A DNA stretch of 64,000 bases from OMSK01 sp902492995 (GCA_902492995.1 CABUNR010000003.1:3550-67549), one strand, 5' to 3'. Shown: positions 1 through 8,668, counted from the first letter of the stretch. The notes: generated from the letters alone by a model not told the origin. Program-made: numbers and translations.

Positions 1-781
1 TACTTTGTGTAACGTCATATATGTAATATTGATTATCTATTTTAACAATATTCCATTCGTGACTATCACCTGTTAACCAAGAAGATTTTAAATTTCCAGA
101 CATTAATATAGAAGTAATTTTAATATTACTAAATATTAATTGTGAAGCTCTACTATAACCGCTACACACAGGTGATAATTCATCATTAAAAGCTGAATAT
201 GCAGACTGACTCATGCTATCTTTTACATTGCCATAATTATTCTTTTTTCCTAAATATTCATATACATATTTAGTTTTATCATAATCACTCATATTATTAG
301 TTTTTATTTTTATTTTATCTATTTCCTTTTTTATATATTTTATATTTTTTAAATATTCATCTTTACTCATTACATATTCAATTTTTATATTAACAACAGA
401 GGAGTTTTTTCCCTTACTAACTTTTGTATATCCAAAATATATTATTTCAGGATGATCGGTTATAACAGCATTACTAATTTTTTTTATTTCATTAAAATAT
501 TCATAATCATATTCAAATTTATAATCACTTAAATCTATTTTAAAACTATTATTAAAATTTAATAAATTTTTAATAAAAATATCATATAAATTTTTTTCTT
601 TTTTATTTAATTCTAATCTATAGTTTAATTCTTTAGATTTATATAATTCATTTATATAATATTTTCCAGTATAATCCTTTTTTAATAAATTACTTATTTT
701 ATTATTTTTGTTATTTTTTATTAATTCAATTATAAAAAATATAATTAAAATAATAATTATAAATTTAAATATTTTTTTCAT
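1..781 (-). CDS. Transglutaminase-like domain protein, 3' end beyond window
   Basis: The reading frame starts at an ATG at 781 (weak GGTG Shine-Dalgarno) and runs off the left edge, so about 260 N-terminal residues are visible. Residues 1-25 form one hydrophobic anchor, so most of the protein should lie outside the membrane. Near residue 204 is PVCSGYSRA, near 240 SHEWNIVKI and near 254 YIYDVT. This Cys-His-Asp order and spacing is that of the transglutaminase-like fold, which in bacteria often acts in peptide or cell-wall related cleavage. The substrate cannot be told. The next gene (UPF0316) lies 26 nt upstream on the same strand, so the two may be cotranscribed. Confidence 0.75.
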   Translation of the reverse strand, partial: MKKIFKFIIIILIIFFIIELIKNNKNNKISNLLKKDYTGKYYINELYKSKELNYRLELNKKEKNLYDIFIKNLLNFNNSFKIDLSDYKFEYDYEYFNEIKKISNAVITDHPEIIYFGYTKVSKGKNSSVVNIKIEYVMSKDEYLKNIKYIKKEIDKIKIKTNNMSDYDKTKYVYEYLGKKNNYGNVKDSMSQSAYSAFNDELSPVCSGYSRASQLIFSNIKITSILMSGNLKSSWLTGDSHEWNIVKIDNQYYIYDVTQS

Positions 782-807
782 ATTAACACCAAATTAATTA
801 TATCATT

Positions 808-1320
808 TTATTTTCTTAAATAACCATTTTCAAGATATTTTGTTTCATTAACTACTATAAATGCTTTTTTATCATAATTTTTAATGAATTTTTTTAAATG
901 ATTAAAATCATTTTTATCTATTTCTATAAAAAGCATAAATTTTTCTATTTTTTCATCATGACCCTTTACGTCTATAACTGATACAGCATAGCCATTATTT
1001 CTCAAATTATTTATTAAACTTGAATTACTAGTTATTACTTGTACACCAAAATTTCCTTTTATATATTTACTTGATAGGTATGCTCCAATATATGTACCAG
1101 TTGCGAACCCTAATGCATATGCTATAGCAACAAATAAACTTGTTTCATTTGTATTTAATGCTTCCCTTGCAATAACAAACCATACAAATACTTCAACAAA
1201 TCCTATTAAGGATGCTAAAAATTTTCTATCTTTTACTGTTACTATTGTTCTTATAGTGCCTAATGATACATCTATAATTCTAACAAAAAATATCTTAGCA
1301 CATAGTAAAAATAAACTCAT
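808..1320 (-). CDS. UPF0316 / DUF2179 family membrane protein
   Basis: This 170-aa protein resembles the B. subtilis YebE-type UPF0316 family. Three hydrophobic helices (about residues 3-20, 33-55, 62-82) are followed by a soluble DUF2179-like domain with GVQVITSNSS, a GYAVSVIDVKG stretch and a terminal KKAFIVVNETK segment. Family function is not established; DUF2179 is a small ligand-binding-like domain seen at the C-end of several membrane proteins. Start ATG at 1320 has an AAGGTG Shine-Dalgarno 4 nt upstream. It is divergent from the VanY-type gene at 1417, with about 96 nt between the two starts. Confidence 0.8.
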   Translation of the reverse strand: MSLFLLCAKIFFVRIIDVSLGTIRTIVTVKDRKFLASLIGFVEVFVWFVIAREALNTNETSLFVAIAYALGFATGTYIGAYLSSKYIKGNFGVQVITSNSSLINNLRNNGYAVSVIDVKGHDEKIEKFMLFIEIDKNDFNHLKKFIKNYDKKAFIVVNETKYLENGYLRK

Positions 1321-1373
1321 AATTCACCTTCTTTATCTAATATTATAATGATTTAAATATTCAATTATATACA

Positions 1374-1401
1374 TTTACTTTTTTTTTAAATTTGCTATAA
1401 T
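1374..1401 (+). promoter_or_regulatory. Promoter of vanY-type gene, extended -10
   Basis: TTTACT (1374-1379), 16-nt spacer, TATAAT (1396-1401) preceded by TGC, giving an extended -10 (TGCTATAAT). The ATG follows only 15 nt after the -10 box, so the 5' UTR would be little more than the ribosome binding site. Confidence 0.55.
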
Positions 1402-1416
1402 TAAGATGGTGATACT

Positions 1417-2382
1417 ATGAAAAAAAGAAAATTAAAAAAGAATGTAAAAAAGTTTATTACTATTAGTTTAATTATTTTAGTAGTGTTAATATTAATTATT
1501 ACGTCTATTATAAAAAAAATTAATTATATACATAGTTATGATTATAAATTATTAAAAATAGGATATTCTAAAAATGAAATTACAGAAATTAAAAAATTAG
1601 ATGATAATGATATAAATATATTACTTAATAAAAAGTATAATAAACTTATTGTTAAATTTATTAAACAAAAATATTTTATTTTTTCTAATTTAGATAGTTA
1701 TTTGAAATTTTATCAAGAAAGTGATAATGATGATTTATCTTATACTATTAGCATGGTAAATGTTAAAGCAAATTATGATTTTTATGATAAAAAGGTAGTA
1801 ACTAAAACTAATATTAAAGATTCTAATTTGATGCTTGTTAATAAATATAATTATTTAACTAAAGATTATGTTCCTACTGATTTAGTTGATGTTAAAAATT
1901 ATTATGCTTACGGAGAAAATAAAATTAAAAAAGAAGTATATGATAGCTTTTTAAAAATGTGGAATGATGCTAAAGCGGAAAATTTAAATTTAATTATTAC
2001 ATCTGCTTATAGAGGATATGATTATCAAGAAAAATTATGGAATTCATATGCAAGTAATAGTGGTGAGGAATGGGCAGATAGCGTTGCTGCCAGAGCAGGT
2101 TTTTCTGAACATCAAACTGGGCTTACTTTAGATATTGTAACATATGGAACTAAAATGAATAATTTTGAGGAAACTAATGAATTTAAATGGTTAAGTAAAA
2201 ATGCTTATAAATATGGTTTTATCCTTAGATATCCAAAAGGAAAAGAAAAAATAACAGGATATTCATATGAATCATGGCATTATAGATACGTTGGAGTTGA
2301 TGCAGCTAAAAAAATATATAATGAAAATATTACTTTTGATGAATATTATGCATATTATATAAATAATAAAAAGGAATCATGA
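1417..2382 (+). CDS. Membrane-anchored D-alanyl-D-alanine carboxypeptidase, M15B (VanY-type)
   Basis: A 321-aa protein with one N-terminal signal anchor (residues 10-30) and a C-terminal M15B/VanY zinc peptidase domain (about 140-315). Visible family motifs are SAYRGYDYQEKLW, the zinc-site FSEHQTGLTLDI (His and Asp ligands) and ESWHYRYVG (third ligand His plus catalytic neighbourhood). Expected role is trimming the terminal D-Ala of peptidoglycan stem peptides outside the membrane. The first 120 residues after the anchor are unfamiliar. A paralog that shares the RYPKGKEKITG and WHYRYVG blocks lies at 21626. Start ATG at 1417 has a GGTG Shine-Dalgarno. Confidence 0.88.
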   Translation: MKKRKLKKNVKKFITISLIILVVLILIITSIIKKINYIHSYDYKLLKIGYSKNEITEIKKLDDNDINILLNKKYNKLIVKFIKQKYFIFSNLDSYLKFYQESDNDDLSYTISMVNVKANYDFYDKKVVTKTNIKDSNLMLVNKYNYLTKDYVPTDLVDVKNYYAYGENKIKKEVYDSFLKMWNDAKAENLNLIITSAYRGYDYQEKLWNSYASNSGEEWADSVAARAGFSEHQTGLTLDIVTYGTKMNNFEETNEFKWLSKNAYKYGFILRYPKGKEKITGYSYESWHYRYVGVDAAKKIYNENITFDEYYAYYINNKKES

Positions 2383-2392
2383 TTCCTTTTTA
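2369..2392 (+). terminator. Rho-independent terminator of vanY-type gene
   Basis: The inverted repeat AAAAGGAATCATGATTCCTTTT is followed by more T; the TGA stop codon (2380-2382) lies inside the hairpin. Confidence 0.7.
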
Positions 2393-2397
2393 TTATG

Positions 2398-2523
2398 AGA
2401 TATTAAAGGAGATATTACCTTGTCATAATACTTATTAGTTCACAGTAAAACTAAATCGGATACTATATGGTAGTCTGCTATAGATATATACGGTAATTAT
2501 ATATATCCTTTAATATTATCTGC
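2398..2523. repeat. 125-nt fold-back element, possible structured RNA or MITE
   Basis: Between two convergent genes, ATATTAAAGGAGATATTACC (from about 2400) can pair with the reverse complement of GGTAATTATATATATCCTTTAATAT (about 2490-2515) in a long, slightly bulged outer stem. Inside are two smaller hairpins, TTAGTT/AACTAA (about 2440-2459) and CTATA/TATAG (about 2464-2485). No open frame or known riboswitch signature is visible. It could be a small ncRNA or a miniature transposable element. Confidence 0.45.
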
Positions 2524-2526
2524 ATT

Positions 2527-3357
2527 TTAAACTTTTTTATCACTAGTATTTTCTACCATATTATAATTATTAACATTAATTGCTATTCCAATAACAAGTA
2601 TATAAGAAATTATATAAATCCACATCATTAATACAATAATATTGGATAAATTACCATAAAATCTATCATAATTTGCTATATTATTCGCATAATAAGAATA
2701 TAAGGCTGTTACAATAATCCAACAAATTGTTGTGAATATTGCTCCCTTAGTTACACTTTTACTTTTTATTTTTTTATCAGGTGCTACTACATATATAAAT
2801 TTTAATATTATATATATTATTATAAAAGCAATTGGCCATTTTAAATATACAAATAAATTATATATTAAACATGGAGTATTGTTAAATATTTGAAAACTCA
2901 ATATAAATTTTACAATCATATTTCCAAATGCTAGAACAAATAAAATAAAAACAAATAAGAACATTAATAGTATTGTTAAAAATAATGCTTTTATTCTACC
3001 TTTTATATAATTTTTATTTTTTATTCTATATAAAGTATTAGATGTTAATGTAATTGCATATGCTCCATTTGATACCAATATAAATCCTACTAAAAAATAT
3101 AAAACCACCCCATTACTTCCATTTGATTCAATAAATGGTTTTATTAAATCAGTTACAGCTGTTGGTATTATTTTAGCTAAAAAGTCTATTATATCTATAT
3201 CAGATATTCCTAACATATTACAAATAATTGCTATTAAAGTTATAAATGGTATTAATGAAAGAATTAAAAAAAATGATAAATGACCTGGTAATATTTTCAT
3301 TTCTTCTTTATTTATAAGTTCAAATAATTCATTTAAATATTCTTTTACTATTTTCAT
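2527..3357 (-). CDS. YihY/BrkB family membrane protein
   Basis: The 276-aa product has the YihY/virulence-factor-BrkB layout: a short cytoplasmic N-terminus with LPGHLSFFLILSLIPFITL, followed by about six transmembrane segments ending near residue 265. The family was once annotated as ribonuclease BN, which is now discarded; its role is unknown but it is inner-membrane. I chose ATG 3357, 6 nt downstream of AGGTG, rather than the in-frame GTG at 3366 which lies within the Shine-Dalgarno. It is monocistronic in appearance and ends against the fold-back element at 2398-2523. Confidence 0.85.
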   Translation of the reverse strand: MKIVKEYLNELFELINKEEMKILPGHLSFFLILSLIPFITLIAIICNMLGISDIDIIDFLAKIIPTAVTDLIKPFIESNGSNGVVLYFLVGFILVSNGAYAITLTSNTLYRIKNKNYIKGRIKALFLTILLMFLFVFILFVLAFGNMIVKFILSFQIFNNTPCLIYNLFVYLKWPIAFIIIYIILKFIYVVAPDKKIKSKSVTKGAIFTTICWIIVTALYSYYANNIANYDRFYGNLSNIIVLMMWIYIISYILVIGIAINVNNYNMVENTSDKKV

Positions 3358-3388
3358 ATATTTCACCTAATATAATATTATACTAATT

Positions 3389-3415
3389 AAAAAAAAAAGT
3401 CAAAAATGACTTTTT
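3389..3415 (-). terminator. Terminator of SBP-GGDEF gene
   Basis: On the minus strand AAAAAGTCATTTTTGACTTTTT is followed by a long T run; it overlaps the stop codon of the 3414-5459 gene. Confidence 0.7.
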
Positions 3416-5459
3416 AATTTTGAATTTCTTCTTTATTATTTTTCATATCAAGTGTTGCCTCGTTTATAGCATCATCTATTGTTTTTAATTCATCTGGTAT
3501 CATGCTATATCCTATTGCTGCTCCAAATCCATGTTTCAAATCTTTTAATTCTTTGTTAAGTTTTCTTATATATGTTACTACTTGTTTTTCATCATATTCT
3601 ACCATATAAATTAAGAATTCATTACCATTTGTTCTCATTATTTCAGTATTTTCTATCTGCGTTTTAATAAGAATTGATGCGGCTTCTTTTATTATATTGT
3701 CCCCTTCTTCATGACCATAATTATCATTTATATATGCAACATTATTTAAATCTACAACAATAATTGCTTGTGGATATACTTCACTGCTATCCCATTTTTC
3801 CATTGAATCATTCAAATAATTTCTATTTTTTAAGGATGTAAGCATATCAATATATTTTAATTTATCTTCTTTACTTATTGTTATTTTTTTCTTTTTTGGT
3901 TTTATTTTTTTTATTAATATTATTGTTGATATAATAACTAATATTATAAAAATGCCAATAATTATAAGTGATAATTTATTATCCGTAATTTTTTCTATAA
4001 ACATTTTATAATTTATATTATTTTCAAATTCTTTTATGTTTATATATGATAGATAGAAATCAAAATATTCATTAAATATTTTATTTGCTTCTATACTTCT
4101 TGAAATATACGTATATGATGAATTTAAATTAAAGATATAATTTATTTTATAATCTTTTAGAGAATTGTATAAATACATATCATAAGTATTTTTGTCAATA
4201 ACTATAACATCATTTTCTTTTTTCTTTTTAAGTAAATCATTTATATTGTTATAAGATGTAACTTTTATTTTGTTATCTATTAATTCTTGTTCTATTTTAC
4301 TATTTTTTATTGTTATTACATTCATATCTTTTAATGATGCAATAGAATTTATATTATATTTTTTTTCTATCTTTGATAATATTACAATTTTTTCATCATA
4401 AGTTGATATTGTTTCAAATATATCTAAATCATATTTATTAATATTAGATGCATTCATATAGAAATCAACTTGATTTTTATTAAAACTATTTACTAATTCA
4501 TCATAATTTTTATATTCTTGATAACTTACTTCTATATCAGCTATTTTAGCAAATCCTTTAATAATTTCATAATTTATACCTACTAATCTGTCTCCTATTG
4601 ATGAATCATATGGAGCATAATTTATATAGGCATATTTATATCTTTTGCTTCTAAAATTAACTTTTTCTTGTTCATATATTTGTTTAAAACTAAAATAATT
4701 ATCTGAAAAATTTTTATTATATGAATCATTATAGTCTTCTTTATACCATTTTTTATAGTATTTTTCTATTATTTTATTTAATCTTTTTGAATTACCTAAT
4801 TCTAATACAAAATACTTTTTCATTTCTGTTATATTATAACTTATATTAAAGTTTTCTTTTTCAACTATTTCTTTTAAATAAATTGTTTTTGGCAATATTA
4901 TTGCATTTATATTGCTACTTGTACTATTCATATCTGCTAATAGTTTTGTGCTATTATCATATGCTTTATATAATAAATTTTCATTTGATTTTAAATAATA
5001 ACTAATTTTATCTAAATCAGTTGATAAAACTCCTACATTATATGAGCTTATATCATCTATATTATTGTATTTAATATTTTCTTTTGTTATTAATACATAG
5101 TTATCTTCATATATTTTTATATCATTTTGTTTTACTTCATCAACTATTTTAAATGCATAATTACTAGTAGGATTTTCTCCATATTCATATGAAAGCTTAT
5201 TAAAATTAAGTTCTGTATTTTTTTCTAATGAGCTTATAAAGTCAAAGAATACTCCATTACCATCATAATTAAATACAGGTATATTGTTAACTACTGAAAG
5301 ATCGATTACTTTGTTTTTATTTTTTTCTATCCATTGTTTTTCAAGGATAGTTAATGTTGTATTTTTATCTTTTTTATTTAAATACGTGTATAAACCCGTT
5401 AATATAGAAAGTATAATTATTAATATTATACTTATTATTGCGATTTTCTTTTTTTTCAT
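3414..5459 (-). CDS. Membrane sensor: solute-binding domains plus degenerate GGDEF
   Basis: This 681-aa protein has an N-terminal signal anchor (residues 5-25), an extracytoplasmic region with two SBP_bac_3-like lobes (about 40-235 and 265-475, the second starting near YAYINYAPYDSSIGDRLVG), a second membrane helix (about 498-518) and a cytoplasmic GGDEF-fold domain (about 535-681). The diguanylate cyclase signature GG(D/E)EF reads NGNEF here, so the first Gly and the acidic residue are lost and cyclase activity is doubtful; NYGHEEGDNI is retained. It looks like a ligand sensor whose output domain may bind rather than make nucleotide. The small membrane gene at 5475 precedes it by 15 nt, implying an operon. 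Confidence 0.8.
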   Translation of the reverse strand: MKKKKIAIISIILIIILSILTGLYTYLNKKDKNTTLTILEKQWIEKNKNKVIDLSVVNNIPVFNYDGNGVFFDFISSLEKNTELNFNKLSYEYGENPTSNYAFKIVDEVKQNDIKIYEDNYVLITKENIKYNNIDDISSYNVGVLSTDLDKISYYLKSNENLLYKAYDNSTKLLADMNSTSSNINAIILPKTIYLKEIVEKENFNISYNITEMKKYFVLELGNSKRLNKIIEKYYKKWYKEDYNDSYNKNFSDNYFSFKQIYEQEKVNFRSKRYKYAYINYAPYDSSIGDRLVGINYEIIKGFAKIADIEVSYQEYKNYDELVNSFNKNQVDFYMNASNINKYDLDIFETISTYDEKIVILSKIEKKYNINSIASLKDMNVITIKNSKIEQELIDNKIKVTSYNNINDLLKKKKENDVIVIDKNTYDMYLYNSLKDYKINYIFNLNSSYTYISRSIEANKIFNEYFDFYLSYINIKEFENNINYKMFIEKITDNKLSLIIIGIFIILVIISTIILIKKIKPKKKKITISKEDKLKYIDMLTSLKNRNYLNDSMEKWDSSEVYPQAIIVVDLNNVAYINDNYGHEEGDNIIKEAASILIKTQIENTEIMRTNGNEFLIYMVEYDEKQVVTYIRKLNKELKDLKHGFGAAIGYSMIPDELKTIDDAINEATLDMKNNKEEIQN

Positions 5460-5474
5460 TTTTACTCCTCTTTA

Positions 5475-5918
5475 CTAATTATTCGACCATTTAATATCTT
5501 CACTAGATTTATGTAAATATCCTATTGATGGATATCCATCTTTTTCTTTTTCATTAATTAAATAAAATTGTATATCATAATATTTTAATTCATCTTCATC
5601 AAATAATTCTAATTTTTCTTTACAGTAATCTTTCATATCATCAAGTGATGTATCTTCTTCTACTTTTATTATTATATTAATAAGTTTTCCTTTAATGTTT
5701 ATTGAAACTGATTTTATTTTATCTCTTTTTTTAATTTCTTCTTCTAATTTATTAATTTCTTTCTTTGAAAAACTTACCTTCTCTATTCCTTTTAATCTAT
5801 TACCATATTCATTTCCTGATGGAAAAAATGCTTTCATTAGAAATAATCCAACTATTAAAAATATTAAAATTATTGATATTGTAATAAAAATCCCCTTATT
5901 ATTTTTTATAACATTCAT
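5475..5918 (-). CDS. Single-pass membrane protein of unknown function
   Basis: A 147-aa protein, not recognised. One hydrophobic helix (residues 8-30) is followed by a charged soluble tail with alternating beta-like and helical stretches (KSVSINIKGKLINIIIKVEE, then DDMKDYCKEKLELF). The orientation predicted from charge puts the tail outside. It lies immediately upstream of the SBP-GGDEF sensor gene, 15 nt apart, with its own strong AAGGAG ribosome site, so it may be a partner or accessory of that sensor; this is inferred only from position. Confidence 0.65.
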   Translation of the reverse strand: MNVIKNNKGIFITISIILIFLIVGLFLMKAFFPSGNEYGNRLKGIEKVSFSKKEINKLEEEIKKRDKIKSVSINIKGKLINIIIKVEEDTSLDDMKDYCKEKLELFDEDELKYYDIQFYLINEKEKDGYPSIGYLHKSSEDIKWSNN

Positions 5919-6077
5919 AAATATTCTCCTTCTATATAATTATTATATTACATTTTTTTATTTTTTATATTATAGCATTATTCTTTAAATAATTAAATAT
6001 ATTTAATTAAAATAGTTACTATAAATAAGTAATTTTTAAATTTTTTTAATTTTTATTTATTTTTTTTTATAAAGTTA

Positions 6078-6105
6078 TTGACATAATATATTTTTTTGGT
6101 ATAAT
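6078..6105 (+). promoter_or_regulatory. Promoter of tRNA-Gly
   Basis: TTGACA (6078-6083), 16-nt spacer, TATAAT (6100-6105) with an upstream TGG giving an extended -10. The tRNA begins 18 nt after the -10. Confidence 0.8.
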
Positions 6106-6123
6106 TATAAATGTCTACTTGAC

Positions 6124-6197
6124 GCGGATGTAGTTTAATGGTAGAACCTCAGCCTTCCAAGCTGACTACGGGAGTTCGATTCTCCTCATCCGCTCCA
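6124..6197 (+). tRNA. tRNA-Gly (anticodon TCC)
   Basis: A 74-nt cloverleaf with acceptor arms GCGGATG/CATCCGC, discriminator T and an encoded CCA. The D-arm is AGTTTAATGGTAGAACCT, the anticodon loop CTTCCAA is closed by CAGC/GCTG, and the T-arm carries GTTCGATTC. It sits at the left boundary of the accessory region. No second copy of its 3' end was found in the window, so it cannot be shown to be the integration site. Confidence 0.95.
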
Positions 6198-6205
6198 TTT
6201 GAATT

Positions 6206-6240
6206 CAAAGTACGTCAGAAATGATGTACTTTTTATTTTT
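6206..6240 (+). terminator. Terminator after tRNA-Gly
   Basis: AAAGTACGTCA-GAAA-TGATGTACTTT followed by TTATTTTT forms an almost perfect hairpin with a T-rich tail. Confidence 0.75.
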
Positions 6241-6279
6241 CAAAGTGTTTTCTTTTGTAGAAAGGAGGCACTTTTTTCT

Positions 6280-6567
6280 ATGAAAATAAAATTATTACAT
6301 GAATTAAATCCTAGTCAAAGAACATTAAAAACAATTAGTTCTACTCATCCATATAAAATACAAATAACTAGTGGCAAAATTAATGTGCTTGAATCTACTA
6401 ATATTGAAACTATTATTCCTATAAGATATTTATTATTCTATAGAACTAAAATAATTGAATTTTATGAATATCCTGAAGACCTGGTTAAAGGAAATAATTT
6501 TATTAATCTTCAAACAAAACAAACATTTAATAAAAATGAATTAAAAACATATATATCAAATTATTAA
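6280..6567 (+). CDS. Unknown 95-aa protein ahead of serine recombinase
   Basis: I do not recognise this 95-aa protein. ATG 6280 is preceded by AAAGGAGG (6261-6268), better than the in-frame ATG at 6199 which overlaps the tRNA terminator. The sequence is short, basic and has no clear membrane helix; it contains IPIRYLLFYRTKIIEFYEYP in the middle. It is followed by a separate promoter (6590-6618) and the serine recombinase, suggesting a small accessory gene of the mobile element, for instance a regulator or directionality factor, but nothing in the sequence proves this. Confidence 0.6.
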   Translation: MKIKLLHELNPSQRTLKTISSTHPYKIQITSGKINVLESTNIETIIPIRYLLFYRTKIIEFYEYPEDLVKGNNFINLQTKQTFNKNELKTYISNY

Positions 6568-6589
6568 AATTCATTCCCTAAATAAGGAA

Positions 6590-6618
6590 TTGACTTTAAT
6601 AAAATTGAAGTCTATTAT
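6590..6618 (+). promoter_or_regulatory. Recombinase promoter with overlapping operator-like repeat
   Basis: TTGACT (6590-6595), 17-nt spacer, TATTAT (6613-6618). The spacer holds an inverted repeat GACTTTAAT-AAA-ATTGAAGTC (8 of 9 paired), well placed for repression of the recombinase. Confidence 0.6.
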
Positions 6619-6663
6619 AAAAAACTAATAACAAGTCTTATTATTTAGAAAGTGAGGTTAAAT

Positions 6664-8427
6664 ATGAATAATAAAGTTGCTATATATGTAAGAGTATCAA
6701 CTGATGAACAAAGAGATAACGGATATTCAATTGATTCACAACTTCGTATGTTAAAAGAATATGCTGATAAAAACAATTATAATATAGTTGGAATATATAA
6801 TGATGCTGGATACTCTGGTAAAAACTTAATGCGACCTGAAATGCAAAGATTATTAAAAGATATTGAAGATGGTAAAATAGATATTCTTTTAGCTATTAAA
6901 ACTGATAGATTAACAAGAGATGGTTATGATGGATATTGGTTACTACATCAATGCGATAAATATAATGTAAAAATTGAATTAACACTTGAACCATTTGATA
7001 TATCTACTGCTAATGGAGAAATGATGTTTGGACTTAATTTAGCCTTTGGTCAAAGAGAAAGAAAGGAAATAAGTGCTAGAACTAAACGAGGACTAGAACA
7101 AATGGCTATTGAACATAAACACCCTAATAAACCACCATATGGCTATACTAGAGATCCAATAACTAAACATTTAGAAATAGAGCCTATTGAGGCTGAAGTT
7201 GTTAAAGATATATTTAATATGTCAGTTGATGGAATACCTTATAGACAAATAGCTGATAAAATGAGAAATGAAAATAGATATTTAAAACGAGGTAAATGGT
7301 CTGATTCTAGAGTGTGTAAAATACTAGATAACGAAATATATATTGGAACTTTTAGATTTGGTAAATATAATCGTAAAAAGAAAGAACAATTAGTAATTGA
7401 GAATTATTGTGAACCAATTATTAGTAAAGAAATATGGAATAAATCTAGAAAGCAAATAAAAAGAAATTGTCACGAAAACTATGGAAAACATACTCATATA
7501 TTTTCTAATTTAGTAATATGCCCTCATTGTGGAAATACATTAAGTTCAACTTTTTCTCATAAGAAAACTAAAGATGGTTATCAAGACTATTATTTTCTAG
7601 TTTGTAAAAACAAAAAATGTGTTGGTAAAGGATTACATTATAGTTGTGATAGATTAGAAAGAACTTTATCCAAATTATTAAATGAATTAATAATCTATAT
7701 GACTGAAAACCCAGAGAATATTATTAAACCTAAAATTGATACTAATAAAGATTTTGAGAATATAGAAAAAGCAATTCAAAAATTAAAACAGCAAGAAGAA
7801 AAATTAGTTGAACTTTATTTATCAAGTAGTTTAGACGTAGAAACTATTAATCGTAAAAATGAAATGATTAAAAATGAAATTACTGAACTTGAAACAAAGA
7901 AAAAAGAATTAAACTATGAAGAACCGCTAGACATCAAAATAGAATTAATCGATTCTTTTAATAATACTAATTTAAACAATTATTTAATGAATAAAGAATT
8001 ACCTATTTATCAAAAATGGTTAAAGTTAGATCCTGAAACTAAAAAATTAATATTACATAAATTTATTAGACAAATAGAAATAAGTCGAGATGAAGATTAT
8101 TTTATAGATATAACAAACATTAAATTTGAGAAACAATATTTTAATAAAAATGCAGATGAATTCTTAAATGATTTAATGTTATCATTAAGAGAAGATTATA
8201 AAGGATTTGAATATAAACAAATTAGAGATATGGATACATTACTAACTTTATATGAAAATTATAATTCAATTAGTGTAGAAGATTATTTAAATAATAATCA
8301 TAATATTCATGATGACTTTAAAGAACAAATAAATAATCTAGTATCTAATCAAGGTGTATTAGTAGGAGCAATTATACTAGATAATAAGTTTGTTGATGAA
8401 GTCTTGTTTATCCCAAAAATGCCATAA
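6664..8427 (+). CDS. Large serine recombinase (site-specific integrase)
   Basis: The 587-aa product carries, in order, the resolvase catalytic domain (residues 3-145; nucleophile Ser in YVRVSTDEQ, and KTDRLTRD and ERKEISARTKRG motifs), the Recombinase domain (about 150-255, starting PNKPPYGYTRDP), a zinc ribbon (two CxxC pairs, CPHCGNTLSS and CKNKKC, about 280-320) and a coiled-coil region with a long C-terminal tail. This is the architecture of phage, ICE and transposon large serine integrases, which cut and rejoin attP and attB. ATG 6664 follows GTGAGG by 6 nt; the upstream GTG at 6652 is the Shine-Dalgarno itself. It ends in a terminator and a palindromic candidate att site at 8461-8514. 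Confidence 0.93.
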   Translation: MNNKVAIYVRVSTDEQRDNGYSIDSQLRMLKEYADKNNYNIVGIYNDAGYSGKNLMRPEMQRLLKDIEDGKIDILLAIKTDRLTRDGYDGYWLLHQCDKYNVKIELTLEPFDISTANGEMMFGLNLAFGQRERKEISARTKRGLEQMAIEHKHPNKPPYGYTRDPITKHLEIEPIEAEVVKDIFNMSVDGIPYRQIADKMRNENRYLKRGKWSDSRVCKILDNEIYIGTFRFGKYNRKKKEQLVIENYCEPIISKEIWNKSRKQIKRNCHENYGKHTHIFSNLVICPHCGNTLSSTFSHKKTKDGYQDYYFLVCKNKKCVGKGLHYSCDRLERTLSKLLNELIIYMTENPENIIKPKIDTNKDFENIEKAIQKLKQQEEKLVELYLSSSLDVETINRKNEMIKNEITELETKKKELNYEEPLDIKIELIDSFNNTNLNNYLMNKELPIYQKWLKLDPETKKLILHKFIRQIEISRDEDYFIDITNIKFEKQYFNKNADEFLNDLMLSLREDYKGFEYKQIRDMDTLLTLYENYNSISVEDYLNNNHNIHDDFKEQINNLVSNQGVLVGAIILDNKFVDEVLFIPKMP

Positions 8428-8446
8428 TTATTATGGTATTTTTTTA
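8419..8446 (+). terminator. Terminator of serine recombinase
   Basis: TGCCATAATTATTATGGTA followed by TTTTTTT; the stop codon is in the stem. Confidence 0.75.
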
Positions 8447-8460
8447 TCAGGATAAGAAGA

Positions 8461-8514
8461 TGGTACCACAACATACATTTTACCTATATAAAATATATGT
8501 TTCCAGTGGTACCA
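8461..8514. other. Candidate att site of the serine recombinase
   Basis: A 54-bp imperfect palindrome: outer arms TGGTACCAC (8461-8469) and GTGGTACCA (8506-8514), inner arms AACATACATTTTA (8470-8482) and TAAAATATATGTT (8489-8501, 12 of 13 matched). Size and symmetry fit recombination sites of large serine integrases, and it lies 34 bp beyond the recombinase stop. The outer arms are themselves palindromic (TGGTACCA), which weakens the argument slightly. No second copy was found in the window. Confidence 0.4.
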
Positions 8515-8643
8515 AACTTATTTTGCACTTGCAAAATTAATCCCAAAGTAAATTTGTGACGTTTCTTTTACTTTATAAATACAAGGGATATGTATATCCC
8601 AAATTGATAAAAATAATAAAAATAGTGGGATGTATTGTTACAA
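8515..8643. other. Non-coding palindrome-rich segment
   Basis: No open frame is supported here. Small perfect inverted repeats are present: TTTTGCA-CT-TGCAAAA (about 8522-8537) and GGGATA-TGTA-TATCCC (about 8584-8599). They may be recombinase or repressor binding sites of the element. Confidence 0.35.
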
Positions 8644-8668
8644 ATAAAAAGTTGGATTTCCCAACTTA
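8644..8668 (-). terminator. Terminator of deoxyribosyltransferase-like gene
   Basis: On the minus strand AAGTTGGGAAATCCAACTTTTTATT forms a stem with a T tail, overlapping the stop at 8666. Confidence 0.75.

Noticed and set aside
6124..6197. tRNA-Gly as attB with a duplicated 3' end
   Set aside because: No second copy of the tRNA 3' sequence was found in the window; large serine recombinases do not usually target tRNA genes.
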